The translations under genes and the position numbers were made by a program. A DNA stretch of 64,000 nt from Bryopsis sp. KO-2023. Its lineage: Eukaryota > Chlorophyta > Ulvophyceae > Bryopsidales > Bryopsidaceae. Below are positions 1-11,515 of the stretch, in pieces. Within the stretch, counting starts at the first letter, position 1, and every line of letters begins with the position of its first letter. The notes under the pieces are model-generated. The model had not been told where the DNA came from. It did not search any database and saw only the letters and a list, made by a program, of their open reading frames with translations. The stretch is from the NCBI GenBank assembly GCA_030272585.1, contig BSYQ01000012.1:1302001-1366000 (forward strand), in the 5' to 3' direction.

Positions 1-178
1 ACCTTTTTCTTTCTTTCTTTCCAGGGTTGTGACGGGTGTGGACACCCTCTCGTGGGGGGGGGGACAACTTGATAGTAGTAACTCGGGTTTAGGGTTATTG
101 TGTAGTGTAGTACAATGGGATGTACGACAGGGTTTATAGGGCAGGGGGCCCTCCTGTAAAAATTAATCTTCCCAGTGA

Positions 179-180
<2 letters not shown>

Positions 181-211
<31 letters not shown>

Positions 212-213
212 TG
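181..213. repeat. (TC)n(TG)n compound microsatellite
   Basis: A run of TC dinucleotides passes directly into a run of TG dinucleotides. It is simple sequence without coding content and lies just upstream of the Crypton gene. Confidence 0.9.
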
Positions 214-373
214 CTTGTGTCTCGGGGTCCTAGACCCCCTTATCAGACCCTACCAAGTTATCTTTGTTCCTTTTTCTTTTCTAATGTATTCTTTTTATCA
301 AAAAGATCTTTTATCGATTTTTTTATTTTCTTTTTCGACAGGAATGGTGCATAACGCAGGGGTTGGACAGTGT

Positions 374-398
374 CCATAGTGTCCAATGGACACTATGG
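374..398. repeat. 25-bp perfect palindrome with 1-bp centre
   Basis: Two 12-bp arms (CCATAGTGTCCA and its complement) flank a single A. The palindrome overlaps the presumed start of the Crypton reading frame (ATG at 386), so it could be a site near the start of the element. Function is unknown. Confidence 0.7.
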
Positions 399-2932
399 TG
401 ACAGAAACCAGAGTCGCAGATTTTTTGAATTATTTGCTAGAGAAAAATTCGAGTAGGTCAGTGATCCCGAAGAGAATCAAAGCTTTAGCTCTCGAGTGCA
501 AAATTCAGTATGCATTGGAAGGGAACTTCGATATTCCCTTTACCCCTCTCAAGAAACGACCGCTGGTGAGATTAGCATTAGACTTGGCTATAAGGAATAG
601 CGAAACGCAGCGCAGGCTGGCCTATAGAGACCGCCAAGAGGGAAATCTGACTGATGGCTATAGCTTAGAGGACCTCCGAAACATCAGTTCTTACATGTTT
701 AGCAAGGAAAAAACGGGCATCAGAGACCGGTGCGCCCTGTTATTTAGCCACTCAGGTCTCGGGCGCGGAGACGATGTCAGGTCGATGGAGTTATGTGATC
801 TCATGATTCATAACCTGCCATTGGTCGGCCCAGACGTTTGTACTACTGTCGTCGTTGTGATGACGCAAGGAAAGTGTAACAAGGTGAGAAATAAGAAACG
901 AATAGATTAGAAGAAACTTGATATGTATTCCAAGCTATTTCTTTTTTAATATCTTGACGTAATCGACCCTCAAAATTGAAATTGTCCTCAAAGGTGGGTC
1001 GGAGAGACTATTGTGGAGTGGTTCGTCACCGAGACCCCCTATTGTGCCCCGTCATTGCCATGGCGTTTTGGTTCCTCCTGGTATTGGACGTGGATAGGAC
1101 AATGGATTTCCCCAACTTCGATAGTCGTCAATCATGGTGATTATTTTCCCGAACTAAGAAATCCTCGACTACGATTGATGAAATGCACTTGTTACAGGAT
1201 TTCTATTGTGGTGAATGTGTCGTACATGCTACAACCATTATGTAGGGCTACAAGCCAAGACGAAGAAAGAGCAACAAAGAGATCACATTTGATCCAATGA
1301 CATAATTCATATATTCTTCAATTGTTGGACAATTGCTATCCCTTGAACCTTTTTGACTCTGTTGCCTTGCTTTGTAGGTACGACCAACAACTCATTTTTG
1401 GAAGGAGCCAAGCTGAGGCCCTCTCATATGAGGCGATGGAAGGCTATCCGGGCAGCATATGCAGCAAATGGAGTGGCAGCAAGCAAGGTGACGCATGCGT
1501 CGCGCGGTAGTGAGGCACGAGTGTTGGATATGCAAGGGTATGTATGGAAGACACAAACGTCTCGGCATGAATTTATGTATGTATAATCAGAAATTTGCTC
1601 TCTAAGTTTGCTCTTCTTGTGCTTATCTTGAAAGCATTTATTCACATCTTGATCTTTGTAAGAGAATTCGCAATCTCGTAATGAAATATGAGCAATAATT
1701 ACAATCTTGTAAAGGTATCTAATTGTGTATGGGCTCACTTTTGCATTTGTGGTGCAATTCGAAGGATCAGATCAGACGTCTTGGTAGGTGGGCCGCTGAT
1801 CATTTGTTCAAGTCGTACTTGACAAATTTGCCGCAAAACGCGTTGATGGCTTTGGGCGGCCACGAAACGAGCAATGTGCAATTTTCCCTTCCCGGAGGTC
1901 GGATCGATCCTCCGGATTCCTTGCGGCGACTCATTTTCCCCGACTTGACCCCGGCGATGTGAGCCGTTAACAAATTGAATTCAATCATTTTTTACGACGT
2001 TCAACCGAACTCAACGTAACTTGTGTTGACGTTGCTTGTTCACTTACGTTGCAGCGAAATCAAGGGCGAGCCGAAAAACGAGATTTGGCTACCGAGGGTT
2101 TTTGTAACCTTCTGGACCTTTCTGCGCGACGTGGTGTTGCAAGACTCCGTCTTCCTTCGGGATTTGGTGCCTGGTTCAAACGTTTGGAGGCATCCCGTTA
2201 TCCACCATCAAGACTATTCGTCGTTTGCGGAAAGGGTGGCCGAGAAGTGGGAGCTCGCCACGACTCCGGCTCCTTCTGATTCGATTCCTCGAGAGGTGGG
2301 TTGTGTGCTCTTAACCTCAGTCCAACCGGTGGACTACTAAAACTCAGACTGTTTATCCTCTTCTTTCCGCTCAGAGTTGTGCTCACTAAGTCAGCCGTTT
2401 CAACTTGATTAACAAGTAAAAGAAGTGTTGATGTTTGTTACGTCTTCAATACTTGAAGATTCTTGAATTCGACACATTGAAAAAAACAATGTCAAACCTA
2501 TGTTGCGATATTTTCAATGTACAACCTTGTGTCTTACAATCAAGACATAACAATCTCTAGTGATGGTCTTCCAGATATGTTCCGCATTGCATGCAATGAC
2601 GCAAGCAATGCAAAGCTTGCAAGGGGAAGTTAGGGACTTGAAAAACCAAGTTACCCCGCTGCAAACGAACAAACAACAAATTTTTGGGGCGGAAGTTCAG
2701 CAACAAAAAGGTGCCGACCTAACGACAGAAGATTACAAGAAGGGAGCAGTGCCTTACAATCTTGGTTGCGACCTGAAAAGTGTGAAGGCACTGTGGGATG
2801 AGTGGGATAAGGGAATAAACCAACCACCCCTATGAACGATGGAGGATAGTGGGACCGAATGGAGAAAAAGTGATGTGGTGATGAAAGATCGAATCTACAG
2901 AAGAAAAATCATGATCAATGTTCAAAAGTCCT
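386..2932 (+). mobile_element. Crypton tyrosine recombinase gene (split, decayed)
   Basis: Transposase of a Crypton DNA transposon, a tyrosine recombinase of the Ndc10_II/DUF3504 type. Exons that read well are 386-883, 994-1136, 1378-1537, about 1757-1958, 2055-2295 and about 2560-2930. Exon 1 has a core-binding part followed by the RDR..LFSHSGLGRGDD block (first catalytic Arg). Exon 2 has the family motif VRHRDPLLCPV. Exon 3 carries THASRGSEAR (HxxR box). Exon 4 carries DQIRRLGRW and the catalytic Tyr in KSYLTNLP. Exon 5 has FLRDVVLQDS, and the last exon has a coiled-coil tail ending in LWDEWDKG. Junctions 1/2, 2/3 and 4/5 agree in phase (TG|G gives the W of SWYD). Exon 3 needs a frame change near 1430, no AG acceptor fits exon 4, and the tail is closed early by TGA near 2833, so this copy looks inactive. 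Termini were not found. Confidence 0.82.
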
Positions 2933-3978
2933 AAATATAAGTCCAGATGGGGTGGTAACCGCATTAGACAAAGTGAGATCAAGAGAAAGTGTTTCAGCTT
3001 TTACGGATCAGTGTCTCAAGGACGGGGAGGAGGTGATGAAAAAAGTGATGATTCAATTGGGATTCATGAAACAAGATTCTGATCCTTCAAGTGTTCGACT
3101 TGTGGAACAAGACAAGAAGAGGATCAGGGTCACAACAACTATTGGTGGTCCCAACGTGGCGACACCCAAGGTAGATACGGCTCGTAACAACCAACTGATT
3201 TACACCTTTTCAGTCGAATATGTTATGCGTAATATGTGTTTTGTATTATTCGGAATATTTTGTTCAAAGTACCGTTTTTTGCAAAGGTGGTGCAGCATTC
3301 AGAAGATACCCAAACTGCAATTGAGGGTGAACTTCCTTATGTTGCCAAGATTGTGCCGCAACCACCTGATGGGAACTGCTTGTTTCACTCTATAGCTGCA
3401 GGATGTGGTTCAATCGACCATGTCAATTTGAGGAAGGCAACCAGCTCGTCTATTGCTTCTAATGCACATGTGAGGACAAGAAATCGAGAGGGAGAATAAA
3501 CCTTCTGTTGATGCAAAAAAAGTGACGAAAAAGTGCAGTTCTAATCACCGGGATAAAAGCCCTGACCCGATTTCCCCTACCAGCCTAATTTTCTGGTGCC
3601 AACTTTGTGGATTTTTATTTGTCACACGTGTTGGTGAATGGATACTTATTAAATTGTAGATTTTGTTCGAAGATACTACCCCAACTGCCGGGCTGGAAGT
3701 CGTATCTCATTCCGAAGAGAATCCATACTTCTGAACTCGAAGCGATTGTCGAGCATTCCACCCATGTGGGGGGGCGCTCGGAGATTAGCATGGCTGCCAC
3801 TTTACTTGGCAGGCCAATTGCTGTTCTCGGTGATCAACATTCTTTAGACTTTTACCTCCCTCAACATGTGGCAAACGGGCATAAAATACCCAGGACCACG
3901 ACATTGTTCAAGGTGAAGGGTGAAACGGCTCATCCAGTTCCACTTGGCGAATTTTTGTCCGGGGTCGAGGGAGTCTGA
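2907..3978 (+). CDS. OTU-family cysteine protease segment next to the Crypton
   Basis: Deubiquitinase-like OTU domain. Exon 3287-3469 (61 codons, phase 0 at both ends) contains the OTU signature PPDGNCLFHSIAAG, with the Asp and catalytic Cys of the DGNC box. Exon 3673-3978 continues in phase with THVGGRSEISMAATLLGRPIAVL, the usual GG-x-x-E-L...RPI part of the fold, and ends at TGA. The catalytic His is not obvious. A frame open from about 2907 to 3171 ends at an AAG|GTAGAT donor in phase 0, so it may be an upstream exon. It lies directly behind the Crypton gene on the same strand. OTU proteases are known cargo of some Helitrons and other transposons; pairing with a Crypton is an inference from position. 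It could instead be a separate host gene fragment. Confidence 0.65.
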
Positions 3979-4432
3979 GGAAACTTTTTGCATGTTGAGG
4001 CTGATTCACCCGGGAGGTGAGAATTCTTACTGAGAAATCAAGACCATAAAGAGAAATCATTTCTTTCTTGTACAATCAATAGGGCAAGACAGTTACGGCC
4101 GCCCATCGCTGTATGAAAGACGAACCAAAGGCCTTAGGGGGACGTCACTAGTAAGACTCGATCCCATGTACGAAGTACCTCGAGGATAACGTAAACCACC
4201 TCACTACCGTATCACTTCCCCTTTCCCGTTTCCTTTATATTTTCCCCCTTTTCTTTAGGGCACGGAAACTGGTGGAAGAAAGGAAAGGTCAGAATTTAAG
4301 GAAACAACCATTCGACAAGTAGCCTCGTGTAATATCCAAATCCATCACGCAAAAGAATATATAGTGAATCCACCAAAAAAAGAAAAAGGGAGCTTGACGT
4401 GAACATCGGTATCCTATGCAACTTATTCGGTT

Positions 4433-4882
4433 TTGTTTATTTGCAGAGTCGCATGGGCGTTGATGTGGTTCACCAAGGTACACCCCTCGCCAATAGTGTT
4501 GCTCCACAAGGTCAATCATTATGACCTTGTGGAGCTCACTATGAAGGCGGAAATTTTGACAAGGTGGTCCGAAAACGAAGGAGAATCAGTCCAGGTAGAG
4601 GTAATCGATATCGAGATGGAAGATGCATCTCGATGTCAATTACCTCCACCTGGACTGATTCTCCATTGCATCACGGACCACGGGGACGTTAGAAGTCAAT
4701 TACAAGATGCCCCCGAGACATTACTAGCCGTGGGAGAAAGAATGAGGATAGTGGAGCACATGGACAAGTTCCATCAAGGATGGCGAAGGAAAGATACCTC
4801 CCTTAAAGATTACATCTCCAGATGGCGGAAAGTTTTAACTTTACAACGGGAATTGAAAGTAGATATTAGAGGAATTAGATAG
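4433..4882 (+). other. Unidentified 149-codon open frame containing a hairpin
   Basis: An open frame without recognisable domains. Its C-terminal part is charged (WRRKD..., WRKVLTLQRE) and vaguely recalls retroelement gag helices, but this is too weak to name. The frame contains the near-perfect 85-bp hairpin at 4580-4664. The surrounding sequence from 3980 to 5440 shows no other gene. Confidence 0.25.
4580..4664. repeat. Hairpin, 26-bp outer arms
   Basis: GGAGAATCAGTCCAGGTAGA on the left is matched by its complement on the right with one mismatch in 26. The inner 15 bp pair at 12 positions around a short loop. Confidence 0.8.
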
Positions 4883-5441
4883 GATTAGATTATCCAACAA
4901 ATGGTCTGTACCATCCTTTATCAAGAAGTTTTCCACAGTCAGGGAACTATTGAGTAGGGAATAGGGCAGGGCATTACACAAGCAAAGCGGGAGGTACCGA
5001 ATCTTAGTTTTTGTCGGGGGAAGGATCTCAATTTAGCAATGCTTGAAGAATAGTTCATGGATTTAGCAAACAAGTTGAGTTGTTGTTAGTCTCAAGAGGA
5101 TTTGTTGGTGGAACTATCTTTAATGAATCATACTGTTGATTATCTTGCCCGCACTCTGGGCCCGAACCATAACTCATTCGGTTTAGTGCTGCTTTTGGAT
5201 CGGGGAGCAAAACCGAACTGTTTCTGAATTGTACAGTTGCCCGACATGCGGACATCCTCATTGATCGAATACCCTCGTTCATCTAACCACATCTCCACAA
5301 TCAATGTAACAAGGACAATAAAAATCTAACGAAAAACTTGAAATTGAAGAAGCCGCAAAAAACATCATGAGCGAGTGTTATATCACGAGACAATTTCTTG
5401 TCAAACTGAAGCGTCAACTAGAATGATTCAACATCAAAACA

Positions 5442-5763
5442 CTGCACGACAATGGTGGGCTGAGACCCCTGTGCACAGGACAGAATAGAATAGACTTTCT
5501 GTTCTGTGCACAGGGCTCGACTTGTGCTGCACAAGCGCACAGACCAGCACAACACAGCACAGACCAACACTGTGCGTGGTTTGTGCAGTTCCTGTGCGGG
5601 TATGTGGAGGGGTCTGTGCGGGTCTGTGCTGGTCAGACCCACGCAGAGCCTGCACCGGGGGGGGGTCTGTCTTGATCTGTGCAGGGTCTGTGCTGCAAAT
5701 TTCGCTGCACAGGACGGACCCGCACAGGGGTCTGTCCTGTGCAGCCCACCACTGCTGCACGGC
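5442..5763. mobile_element. CTGTGCA-word foldback MITE, copy A
   Basis: Element 5451-5754 (304 bp) with terminal inverted repeats (AATGGTGGGCTG / CAGCCCACCACTG). It is flanked by 9-bp direct repeats CTGCACGAC (5442-5450) and CTGCACGGC (5755-5763), 8/9 identical. The interior is almost wholly made of CTGTGCA, CTGTGCACAGG, GTCTGTGC and their complements, so both strands are self-complementary. A 9-bp duplication is typical of Mutator-like insertion. The many open frames here are by-products of the repeat and not genes. Confidence 0.8.
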
Positions 5764-7989
5764 CCTCCCCTTGCTTGTGAAGACCTGTCCCATTTCCCCA
5801 AGTGGTGCATGGACTTGAGAAACAAAGAGACAACGTCAGGTGGTTGGAGTTGGAGGACAATCCAGAAATTCTGCAGGTCTTGGGATATGAAGCTGCTGAA
5901 GAGATACCAGAGGAAATCTATCATGGGTTTGAGGAGGATGATACGAACTTTGTGTAAACACGTGGTTCGGCCCATTCACTTAACACATGGTTCGGCCCGA
6001 TAGTAGCCGTACCGAACCAGCTCACACACACTCACAGCCATAGATAAGGGAAAGGGTCCAGGCCGCCTACTCAGGTGGCAACCCTTGTTCGGCCTGCTAC
6101 CACATGTTCAGCCTAAGGTTTATTAGGAGACGGTCAGGGGGCTATTCGAACGTTGTTTGGATCTAAGGGTTGCACAGGCTGTCCGGCCCGGGCTACTTAT
6201 TTGGCCCGGACCAGAGCCTTATTGTACTTGGACTTATTGTAAGAAGTTCCTTGTTGATATTGTGTTTGAGATTCCGTTGCTCTAGACGTAAAGTTTACTA
6301 TTCCAAAGTTCCTATCACACTGATTGTAAAGTCACTTGAGCCTTTTAAAGCCCTTGATGATCCAGTTGATGTAACAGACAGGGGGAGAGGGAGAGAGACA
6401 CACACGAACAAACGAGTGAGTCCGAAAGAACTTTACACGAATCGTGAATCACCTCAAAGCCCCTCCGGTAACTCCATGATTACCGAAAGTGATACTTATT
6501 ACCTTATCTGGTATATAAGCGTCTTTTCCCCGGGAAGAATAACAGAACCGAACTTTGGGCACATGGTTCATGCTCTTAATGACCAAGTGGCCTGAGTTCA
6601 AACCTCGCCCTTGGCCACCACTAATCCCACACCTAGGAGCTGCACGGGTTGACTCCCTTAATAATCATGAGGCGTTGAGGGCGATGAGAACTTTAATCTC
6701 ATCAGAATTGCTTTCTTAACCATTCCATGGAGAACATTATTCGGCAGCGTTTGTTGAGGGATCTATTTCCACTGGGAGTAGCGAATTACTGGGATAGAAG
6801 CTTGGCTCACTTCAGTGTCGGTTCTTCTTAGCACCGGCTGAACATCATGGATCACCAGATCAGGAACTGATTCGAAATAGTGCCAGTTTCAGTTTAGTGC
6901 CGCTATTTCGCTGAGGTCCAAGGCGGAACTATACTAAAATCACTACTGTATTCCTACAGTTACATCTACAATTTGACATTTCATTCGACATCCCGGGGAA
7001 ACTGAAACTGAAAAACTGTTTCACCGGAAATTGAAGTCACTAAAACCACACTCGTTGTGGATTGGTCAGGAAAAATCCGGAATCTACTTATTTATTGGGC
7101 TATTTCCCAGTTACAGCAATACTAGCGGCACGGAATACAGTGTCGACCAAAGAAATGGCCACCAATTCTCCAATTGCGGTAGTTTTGTTCAAAGCAAACA
7201 AAACCTGATTGTGGTTTTCACCGAGCCTTATTCTGTGCTAAGATTCATGGTTATTAGAGAAATTGTGATATAGCCAAGTGGTGGATTATGGCTTGTCGCG
7301 GCCTTCGAAAACAAGGAGTTCTGGCACCCCATAAAATTTATAGTTTTTGTTTTTTTGGCATCGAGACAACCACATCTTATTCAGAAGTATTTCTTGGCCA
7401 TCCTCTGACAAATAATATATTACATGCTGCCTCAAAATTCAATATGAACCCATCAAGATTTTTGTAACCCTCTCCCACGACCGCCAACATGCAAAAGATC
7501 CACATTCACATCCCTAGATAATCATTCATTCGTTAACCTTCAATCAATCCTTCAAAGTCCGACACCGACACCAGGCCAGGACTGAAGAAAACACAGGGAA
7601 GCCTCTGTCTTGTCTCTTTCTGTAGGGAACCCACGAAGCCAGAAGAAAACAAACAAAAAAAAGATTTGCAAGGAACGGCAGCATCTCAACCCAAAGTTTC
7701 TGTGCATCCCAGTCTTCCAGCACCCCAATAGAAATTCCAAAAGGAATCACCGAAGAAAAGAATGTGAGCTGTTGAGACAGGGGGTTTCTGTCTCAAAACA
7801 CCCCTGATCTTTTGGCTGGTCCACGATTTTCTTCACCAATAAAAACAGGATTCGAACACGGTAGAAGAGCGCAGTTTGTCCGGCTCGCCCTCGAACAAAA
7901 GACGCTCCCCCGGAACCCGCCCCCCCCCCCCCCCCCCCCCCTCCCCCTGTGATAGTGAAGCTTGTGGGTGACGCAATAGTGGTCGGCTG
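5764..7989. other. Interval without recognisable gene
   Basis: About 2.2 kb of mixed-composition sequence. Short open frames exist (for example 6170-6595 and 7031-7273 on +) but none has family motifs, convincing splice structure or repeats. Nothing specific can be supported. Confidence 0.5.
7920..7947. repeat. Poly-C tract
   Basis: A run of more than 20 C residues interrupted by one T, just upstream of foldback copy B. Its length is probably unstable in assemblies. Confidence 0.9.
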
Positions 7990-8286
7990 CAGTCATGGGC
8001 TGAGACCCCTGTGCACAGGACAGGACAGGACAGGACAGGACAGACTGTCTATGCACAGGACAGGGTCGGACCTGTGCTGCACAGTCGCACAGACTGCACA
8101 GCACAGCACAGGTACGGTCTGTACAGATTCTGTGCTGTTCTGTGCAGTCTGTGCGCACAGGTCCGACCTTGTTCCGCGCACAGACAGTCTGTGCTGTTCT
8201 AGCCTGTGCAATTCCGCTGCACAGGACAGACCTGCACAGGGTGCACAGAACCCGTACAGAACCCTGTCTTGTGCAGCCCATGACTG
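7990..8286. mobile_element. CTGTGCA-word foldback MITE, copy B
   Basis: The ends are CAGTCATGGGCTGAGACCCC on the left and a right end ending CAGCCCATGACT, giving roughly 13-bp terminal inverted repeats. The interior is again dense in CTGTGCA, GGACAGGACAG and their complements. Unlike copies A, C, D and E, no clear direct repeat flanks it, so the target duplication has decayed or the boundary differs. Confidence 0.75.
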
Positions 8287-8721
8287 GAACACACCAATCC
8301 CACGAATCCCGAGTTCTTACAAAGTAGAGTTGTCAAATGAACAAGTGGGTCTCTTAAGTACCCCTAAGTGTAGTACACTGACGCATGCCCCAAACTCTGG
8401 GTCTAATCTGTCTTACTCGTGAATCCCACATGCGTCAGCCACCCTCGTCCCCTACCCAGACTACCTCGTAGCGCTAAAATACTAACACCCTGTCGAAAGC
8501 CTCTGTTCCTCGACCGCTGGAATCCCCCCCCCCATTCCCCCCATTCCCTCCCTCCTTCCCTGGATCCGTCTCGTGACGAGCGAGAGCAGGCGGCGTGCCG
8601 CGGCGAGGCGATCAAAAAGACGGCCCCTCTCTCGGCGCAGGCGAGCTGGGCGACGTCCCTCTCGCAAGAGCGTGCAAGGAAAATCGACGTCGACGACGGT
8701 GACACCGAGATGAAAATCGCG

Positions 8722-8852
8722 CGTCCGACTGGCGACGTACGACAGCATCAGCGGCGACGTCGTCGCCGACAGAACACCGGTGAGGTATCGTGGGTCCGAC
8801 TAACGACGTACGACAGCGTCGGCGGCGATGTCGTCGCTGACACAACATCGCT
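8722..8852. repeat. Two 71-bp direct repeat units, GC-rich
   Basis: The unit starting GTCCGACTGGCGACGTACGA is repeated 71 bp later with scattered changes (GTCCGACTAACGACGTACGA). The block from about 8560 to 8860 is rich in CGACG words. It creates long open frames on both strands that are compositional artefacts. Confidence 0.75.
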
Positions 8853-8869
8853 GGATGCGCTGTTAACGG

Positions 8870-9058
8870 TGACTGTTGGACATTGTTATTAACGGTGAAT
8901 GAACAACGGCCGTTAACACGACGTTAACGGCCGTTAAACCGTTGTGCAACAACGGTACCGTAACGGCTTTCACGGCGACAACGGCGCCGTTAATCGCCGT
9001 TGCCGTTGCCGTACCGTTGTCGTTGTCGCTTTTTGGAGTTGCGCACAACTCTGGTCGG
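8870..9058. repeat. GTTAACGGCC-word palindromic block with hAT-like right end
   Basis: Dense repeats of AACGGCCGTTAAC and CCGTTGTCG words on both strands. The block ends in GCGCACAACTCTG, the same right end as the hAT-type MITEs at 12 kb, but no matching left end or 8-bp duplication was found. It is probably a truncated or rearranged relative. Confidence 0.55.
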
Positions 9059-9239
9059 GAGTACTTGCATTTTTCCTTGTTAATTTTATAACTAATAAGC
9101 ATTGTCTCAGTTGAGTGGAAAATGCAGCAAAATATCTGCGAAAAGAAATCAGCTTAGCCCTTAATAGTACCTATGACTAGAATCACTGTAGACTAAGGCT
9201 ACCATGAATGCCCCACAACGAAATAGCCACAGGCTCTTC

Positions 9240-9420
9240 CTTGTAACCAGAGGTAGGACTTTACGGTTACGGTCCCCGTGACCAGACCGTACCACCACTC
9301 CGGTCACGTACGGTTACGGCGGTTACAGAACGGACCGGAGTGGCTTTCGTGTCTGCAGCCAGACCGCCGTGAGTGGCATCCGTGATCACGCGATCTTAGC
9401 ACCGTAAACCAAATACCGGA
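9240..9420. repeat. ACGGTTACGG-word palindromic block
   Basis: A third word-type block. ACGGTTACGG, CCGGTCACG and their complements recur in both orientations over about 180 bp. No ends or target duplication could be assigned. The rest of 9060-10080 shows no gene. Confidence 0.5.
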
Positions 9421-10079
9421 GTCTGTTCCATCAAAAACAGGACTTATGTTGACCCATCATATGCCACCTTCTTCAGAACCCGGCCACTCTCCCATGCCTA
9501 GCTCTCCCCTTTGGTTTTCTGTTGGCTCGTGTTGTGTTGCCTTCGGAGTATTTACAATATGTTGGCGACGTCGGAGATTCTGTTGAGTGCCGAGGTTAGG
9601 AAAGATGCGGTGCTTAGTCCTATCGACTTCGCACCTCTAGCGACCCTGGTGGTACAGCGTGACAACAGCTCGTGAGAACCATACGTGAACGAAGAAAAGA
9701 GGAAGAAAAAAAAGGAGAGGCCGATGAAGCGGAAGCTCTCTAGGTGTAAGGGTTTTTTTAAAAAAGTGGGTTCATGGATAATTTTTAAGGGGTAGTTCCG
9801 ACTTTAGTGGGTATATCTGCAGCAAAAGGGTCCTATGGTGGCCTCAAGGCACACTGATCTAGGAGGCATGGTGTGAGAGACCATGATGTCCTAGATCGTT
9901 TGATGATGCGAATGATCGCAAGGACTTCCTATTAGAAGAATGGACGTCGAAAATGGCAGCACCAATGGATGCACCCGGCCATATCAAAATTGGGCACCAA
10001 TTGGGCGGTAAAAAAAGTGACAATCCGGCGGTTCCGAAGGCGTTGCACCAAGTAGGGTTGTGATTCCTTATGATGTTGA

Positions 10080-10700
10080 TGCATGTTGATGTTGGTGTTG
10101 ATTTGCTGGAATTTCCAACGTGAAATGGGGGTGATTGCACGTGATGTTGATGTGCAGAATGTGCGCTATCCAACAATGCTTGACCTCAAATCCCCAAAAG
10201 TGAATCCCAAAACCATAAAGCGCGAGATCAGTTCTGCCTACAAGAGCGAGATGAAAAGGTTGACGAGGTCCGTCCCACGGAAGGTAACCGCTTTTACGAC
10301 CGACCTTTGGAAGAGTAGAACTTTATGTGAATATACAATATTCACAAGCAACTCGGTAGATACAAACTGGCTTTTGCACACACGTACTTTAGGATCAGAT
10401 TGATTAGCGTATACAAGCAAACCGCAGAGGTTCTTGCGAGGAAGATTCTGAAACTGCTTCTGGGGTACTTTAGGGGTCAGCTCAATTAGGACTCTTGAGG
10501 GCGACCATAATTTGAGATTGTGAATCGAATATTAGGAAGGCCCTTCAAGAAGAACTAGAATTTGACTGGCTTAGGTGCTCCTTACACATGATACGTAATG
10601 TGGTTCAGCTAGGTATAAGTCATATTAGCTTTGTTGGAAGGGTCAATAAGCACACAGCCTTACTAGTCGAGGCAATAGAGGTTTAGAAAGGGGTGACAGC
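10080..10700 (+). pseudogene. hAT transposase remnant
   Basis: The frame ending at 10403 contains KVTAFTTDLWKSRTLCEYTI, the hAT catalytic-core block (family: FTTDLWTS), preceded by the region expected in this family. Further on, near 10560-10620, a frame with DWLRCSLHMIRNVVQLG matches the hAT block with RCxAHxLNLxVQ. Stops and frame changes separate these pieces, so the copy is dead. It lies near the hAT-type MITEs at 12-13 kb but is not demonstrably their source. Confidence 0.7.
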
Positions 10701-10959
10701 CCACATACAGGTTGTATTAGAATCAGCAGGGACAAGTGTCCCGCAGCCTGATTGGACTCCGGTCTAACAGCTTGGAACGGTATGAAACAGTGGTGGAGAC
10801 CACTGGTGATACGCACTGGAACTTTCGTTCGCTTGAAAAATGAATTACAATAGTGGGCGCGAAGGCCCCTTAAGTAGTCCCCTGATACAACCTATCAACA
10901 CCTGTCAACACCTATCAAGGTCCCTTCATTCGTACCAGAGTGGACCCTTCACACACACG

Positions 10960-11515
10960 TGTTACCACTCACTTCCTCGTGAGCTGACCTGTGGTACTAC
11001 TGTACCGCCAGTCTCACCAAAGACCCGACGGCCATAACACGGTACCAGCTGAAGTCCGCGTCCAGTCAGGATCTCATTCTGATCCCTTGGTATGACAACC
11101 TTGAATCGCAACACATGTGTAAGGACATACAAACCGTTCCCGTTCCGTGACCCGTTTTCACAGAAACCTGTTGCAACGGTGCACATCTCTACCCCCAAAC
11201 CCGAAAGAACCTAACGAGATTCAAGCCTACGACCTCTAAGCTTGCTATAACCATACGTTCCAAACCACCACACCTCGATGGTTTGGGCGCTTCCGTAGCT
11301 ATAGTCTGGCAAACCGTACTAAACCGACAACGGGTTGACACGGGTCCGACAACGGGCTGGAACGGCCTGTTCTAACCCGTCCCGTGCCACAACGGTTTAT
11401 AATGGGAACGGCCGCAACGAGCCGTTGTAATTTTACAACGGGTACCCGTTGCGGCCGTTCCCGTTGTAAAACCCGTTCCCGTTCTGAGTTTTTGGGCTAG
11501 CGCACATCTCTAATG
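10960..11515. repeat. AACGGG/CCCGTT word-repeat block(s)
   Basis: Two stretches (about 11110-11190 and 11320-11510) consist of AACGGG, CCCGTT, ACGGCCG and complements in both orientations. Both end in the same terminus, GCACATCTCTA. This suggests a further hAT-like MITE family, but left ends and target duplications are not clear. Confidence 0.5.

Noticed and set aside
8419-8892. 157-codon plus-strand frame at 8419-8892
   Set aside because: Caused by GC-rich CGACG repeats with equally open frames on the minus strand.
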